The notes under the pieces were generated by a model. That model was not told where the DNA came from. It searched no databases and was given only the letters and a program-made list of their open reading frames with translations. Made by a program: the position numbers and the translations under genes. 35,225 bases of DNA from CAYUAI01 sp964442745 (lineage in GTDB: Bacteria; Pseudomonadota; Gammaproteobacteria; S012-40): positions 1 to 35,225 of the forward strand of contig CAYUAI010000040.1 of the NCBI GenBank assembly GCA_964442745.1. Reading direction: 5' to 3'. Positions 32,297 to 35,225 of the stretch are shown here, piece after piece (position 1 is the stretch's first letter; each line of letters begins with the position of its first letter).

Positions 32297-34975
32297 TTAT
32301 CCATCGGTGTTATTCGTGGTGGTATTTGCTTTGATCTTGACTTGATAGGCACCGACATTAGGGGCAGGATCACAAGTTTCGGCTTCTTCACACAGTCCAT
32401 TATTGTTGCCTTGTGATGCGCCAATGAGCTCAAAGCTGTTAGTAACAAAGGTGGCATCTGAATCTGAATATTTATGAGTGATGGAGGCGTTTTCGTCAGA
32501 TTCTGTGTTTTTATTGAGAAAAACAAGATCATTAGGGGTTAGACTCCAGTCCCACAAAGCGCAATTGTTGATTGAGGTAGCCTCACAATAAGAAAGGGAT
32601 GGCGGTGTGTTTATGTCCGTTAAATTGCTCCATGATTGATAGATATCTTGAACCATGGTCCATTGTTCCGCTTGCTGGTATTGATAGTTGGATGGGGCTG
32701 GCAAGCCCTCTGTTATCTGGCCGACAAACGAGTTTGTTAGGGTGGTGGTGTCAGCGAGTGCGGTCATTGCCACCGGGCACTCACTAGAATCTGCGATTTG
32801 GCAATTCGACATTGTGTTTAATCCAATGTCAATGAATCCGATAAAATTTATATCGTTCGTTAAATCTCGCGGGCTTGTGATGCCGAAACCGTTATTGAAC
32901 GCAATGATGGCATTTTTCACAACCGTGTTAGCTGCATTATTGATAGCCAAACCATTTTCCTGGTTGAGTATCGCATTAACATTGACCAGGGTTGTATTGT
33001 TGGCATTTTCTGCGAAAAATCCGGAGGCGTCGTTGTTGATCAGGCTTAGGTGGGTTAACACGGTGTAATGACTATCGGTCAAGGTGATGCCATTTTGGGC
33101 ATTGGCGGTGGTATGGATCAGGGATAGTGTATTGTTATTGGTGCTATCAACTAATAATCCGTGTTGAGCATTGTTGTAGATCGCTGTTTGTGTTACCACA
33201 TTTTTTGCACCGCTAATTAATATTCCATTTTCTCCATTATTTGCACTGAATACGTTATATGCAATATTTAGCGTTCCGGCGATATGCAAGCCATTGGTAT
33301 TATTGCTACTGGTTTTAATGTGGCGAAGTACATTATTTTGAGCGCTGCCGGATAATAATATGCCATTACCGCCATTTTTGTGTGCTCCAATTTTATGTAG
33401 GGTGATGTATTGGCTGGCGTTGATTTTGATTCCGGCTTTTTTTGCACCAAAAATAACCATATTTCTCAACACAGAGTGGCGTGATCCGCTGATATTAATA
33501 ACATTCGTGTTATGTGTCATTTCACCTTGTGTTTGAAATCGCCCTTCGAGCCAGAAATGGTTTGTATTATTGGGAATAGTAATAGAATTGCCGTTATGTT
33601 GCACCGTGACGGAAAAAATATCCCCATTTTTGCTGAAAGGTCTGGCAAGCACCGCAATTTTGCTTTCTTCAATCTTGATGGGGTTAATTATTTCGCTGTT
33701 GATGATATAAATGCTGCCGGGGGATTGTAGTCTATTACCGCTCTTGTGTTCGATAATGGGATTGCTCCACCAGATCGACGGCCGCGTATCGAGCAATATG
33801 TCATTATTGTTTTTTACAGCGACTTTATTCGGTTTCCAGCGGCGCGTGTCAAAATCAATGAGATCAGATAAATGCTTGTCGTTTTTTAGTTGGATGCTGC
33901 GCATTTGGATAACGCTGTTGTTAGCGAAACATTGCCATTCAAATGCATCGAGTGCATCATTTGTCTGGAGGTTTTCACAAGTGTCAGCATTGGGGACAGT
34001 CACCTGTCGTCGCTCACCGCTATGTAGGCAGTTAGGACCACTAACACAGGGATCGCCATCCGTTTCGTTCACATAGTCATTCCAGTGGCTCGCCTTGACG
34101 AATTGCGGATGGACTGGACTGCAGCTAATGGTGACCTTGGTCTTGGTAGAGACCTGTCTTGAGCCTTGAGCAACGGCACAGAATTGATCGGCCATCGGTT
34201 GGGATACAATGGCAACCTCAAAATCTGAGTCGAGTTCCAGTTTTGTGCTAAATGCGTAGGAAATATCCTTGCCCTGAGCTTCCAGGGCGATGCTATCTGT
34301 TAATTCATTGGTTGCATTGGGCTGAGTTGCGTTTAATTGTAATTCGATTGTACCGGTTAGACCTTGTATGGTGCCAGAAATAGTGTAAGTTTTTGGTGTG
34401 AAGAAAACAAACTGGTATTCATCGGTAAGTGAGTTGCCGGCGAGGTCCTTCAGCGCCGTGCTAATTGTGACGCGATAGGTTTGATTCAGAGGGAGTGCGA
34501 TGATGCTGTCGTCAACGGTAAATTGTACTTTTTTATTTGTTTTGTCATAGCGCCAGTTGCCTTCGATTGGCGGTGAGATTGAAAAAATATCGGAAAGCAT
34601 GATTCCTTTATCATTGATCTCCTCGGTAAATTTGATGGAAATCTTTCTTGTATTAATCGAAGTTTCTGTGTTGTTAGCAGGCGTCAGGCTTTCAATATCG
34701 GGCGCTTGTTCGTCGATTGATCCGGGATCTATCAGATTTTGAGTATCTGCCCCACCACAGCTCATTAATGGAATCATTGCGATGACTAGCAGTCGTTTAG
34801 TAAAAAAAGATGGAATGATAAACGGGCTTGAATATAAAGACTTTGCTTTCTTGACGCGGACTATTTTGGTGTTAATCCAAGACGGCAGGCGAAATACACG
34901 AGATAAATGGGATTGTAATTGATAGGCTTTAACCAAACCGCTTTTTGAGCGCAGTGTCTTTAATATATTTTTCAT
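32297..34975 (-). CDS. Surface lipoprotein with Big_5 (Ig-like) domain and right-handed parallel beta-helix
   Basis: About 892 residues from the ATG at 34975; the frame opens to a TTG at 35020, so the start is uncertain. A long basic N-region precedes KRLLVIAMIPLMSC, a lipobox with Cys73. An Ig-like Big_5/SbsA-type domain follows (SLTPANNTETSINTRKISIKFTEEI, then TALKDLAGNSLTDEYQFVFF), then a Cys-containing middle part, then eight or nine helical coils of about 22-23 residues. Each coil ends in a NGI/NGL pattern (GGNGILLSG, NTNGLHIAG, GENGILISG, AQHGLLVDS, AQNGITLTD, QENGLAINN), typical of PbH1/NosD-type beta-helices. Such folds bind or cleave polysaccharides or act as adhesins, but no catalytic motif is evident. 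Function unknown. Confidence 0.85.
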   Translation of the reverse strand: MKNILKTLRSKSGLVKAYQLQSHLSRVFRLPSWINTKIVRVKKAKSLYSSPFIIPSFFTKRLLVIAMIPLMSCGGADTQNLIDPGSIDEQAPDIESLTPANNTETSINTRKISIKFTEEINDKGIMLSDIFSISPPIEGNWRYDKTNKKVQFTVDDSIIALPLNQTYRVTISTALKDLAGNSLTDEYQFVFFTPKTYTISGTIQGLTGTIELQLNATQPNATNELTDSIALEAQGKDISYAFSTKLELDSDFEVAIVSQPMADQFCAVAQGSRQVSTKTKVTISCSPVHPQFVKASHWNDYVNETDGDPCVSGPNCLHSGERRQVTVPNADTCENLQTNDALDAFEWQCFANNSVIQMRSIQLKNDKHLSDLIDFDTRRWKPNKVAVKNNNDILLDTRPSIWWSNPIIEHKSGNRLQSPGSIYIINSEIINPIKIEESKIAVLARPFSKNGDIFSVTVQHNGNSITIPNNTNHFWLEGRFQTQGEMTHNTNVINISGSRHSVLRNMVIFGAKKAGIKINASQYITLHKIGAHKNGGNGILLSGSAQNNVLRHIKTSSNNTNGLHIAGTLNIAYNVFSANNGENGILISGAKNVVTQTAIYNNAQHGLLVDSTNNNTLSLIHTTANAQNGITLTDSHYTVLTHLSLINNDASGFFAENANNTTLVNVNAILNQENGLAINNAANTVVKNAIIAFNNGFGITSPRDLTNDINFIGFIDIGLNTMSNCQIADSSECPVAMTALADTTTLTNSFVGQITEGLPAPSNYQYQQAEQWTMVQDIYQSWSNLTDINTPPSLSYCEATSINNCALWDWSLTPNDLVFLNKNTESDENASITHKYSDSDATFVTNSFELIGASQGNNNGLCEEAETCDPAPNVGAYQVKIKANTTTNNTDG

Positions 34976-35147
34976 CACATAACTACTCTGGAAAAATGTT
35001 AAACCAAAAGGACATAGCAATAAAGCTAGCAGGCTCTTTGTTAAATCCCATATTCTCTTTCATTTTAATTTGGCTGCTGTCTCGTGGTTGAGTCAACGTT
35101 TCCGAGTGCGAAAACTCCCACATTTATAATGTATATGCCATACCATA

Positions 35148-35176
35148 TTGACACATGCATTAACGCATTCTTAAAT
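35148..35176 (+). promoter_or_regulatory. Candidate outward promoter at the window end
   Basis: TTGACA (35148-35153) and TTAAAT (35171-35176) are spaced 17 bp on the plus strand, divergent from the beta-helix gene. The served gene would lie beyond the window. Confidence 0.35.
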
Positions 35177-35225
35177 CGGTGCATATAACCGATGGTTTTA
35201 TTCGGCGATGATGTTGTTCCAACTA

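Overview
The window looks like a chromosomal segment of a gammaproteobacterium with a moderately AT-rich genome. Three conserved gene groups point that way: tgt-yajC-secD-secF; the block fdxA, mutS, a RhdA-type rhodanese, suhB, trmJ, cysE and iscR; and a near-complete ISC iron-sulfur operon that includes hscB, hscA, fdx and iscX. I cannot place it below class. There is no integrase, transposase, CRISPR array or phage gene, so this is a core backbone carrying envelope and secretion genes.

Layout. 1-2253 is the 3' part of a secreted M4 (thermolysin-type) metalloprotease with a C-terminal membrane-anchor tail. 2503-7040 is tgt, yajC, secD, secF. 7452-12794 is a small archaic (Csu-like) chaperone-usher pilus locus: two spore-coat-U-type pilins, a chaperone and an usher, separated by long non-coding gaps rich in hairpins. 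12831-16745 (minus) holds two exported proteases: a caspase-fold protein with a C-terminal membrane anchor and a subtilisin-like lipoprotein with Ig-like repeats. 17402-17488 is tRNA-Leu(CAA). 17798-22679 (minus) is fdxA, mutS, rhdA, suhB. 22869-25330 (plus) is trmJ, cysE, iscR. 26063-30872 (plus) is iscS, iscA, hscB, hscA, fdx, iscX. 30973-32023 (minus, convergent) is iscU with a second iscR. 32297-34975 (minus) is a beta-helix surface lipoprotein.

The most interesting region is the ISC locus. The usual order is iscR-iscS-iscU-iscA-hscB-hscA-fdx-iscX. Here the scaffold gene iscU is absent between iscS and iscA. It sits at the far end of the locus on the opposite strand, behind a paralogous iscR (iscR2) whose product has lost all three cluster-ligand cysteines and the ligand histidine. 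Both iscR promoters carry a recognisable type-1 IscR operator over the -35 box: 19/25 matches at iscR1 and 21/25 at iscR2. This suggests that the [2Fe-2S] IscR1 senses cluster status and controls both arms, while IscR2 is fixed in an apo-like state and may set scaffold dosage separately. The iscR1-iscS gap (732 bp) also contains a candidate pseudoknot-like structured element, a separate candidate iscS promoter and a 4 x 8-bp tandem repeat. The iscR2 leader contains two copies of TTAGAATC competing for one complement.

Genes in this part of the window also cover sulfur and electron supply: CysE (cysteine synthesis), RhdA (persulfide transfer), IscS, and two ferredoxins (FdxA, Fdx). Protein functions are assigned from recognised family motifs. 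Promoter, operator and RNA-structure calls are from eye inspection only.
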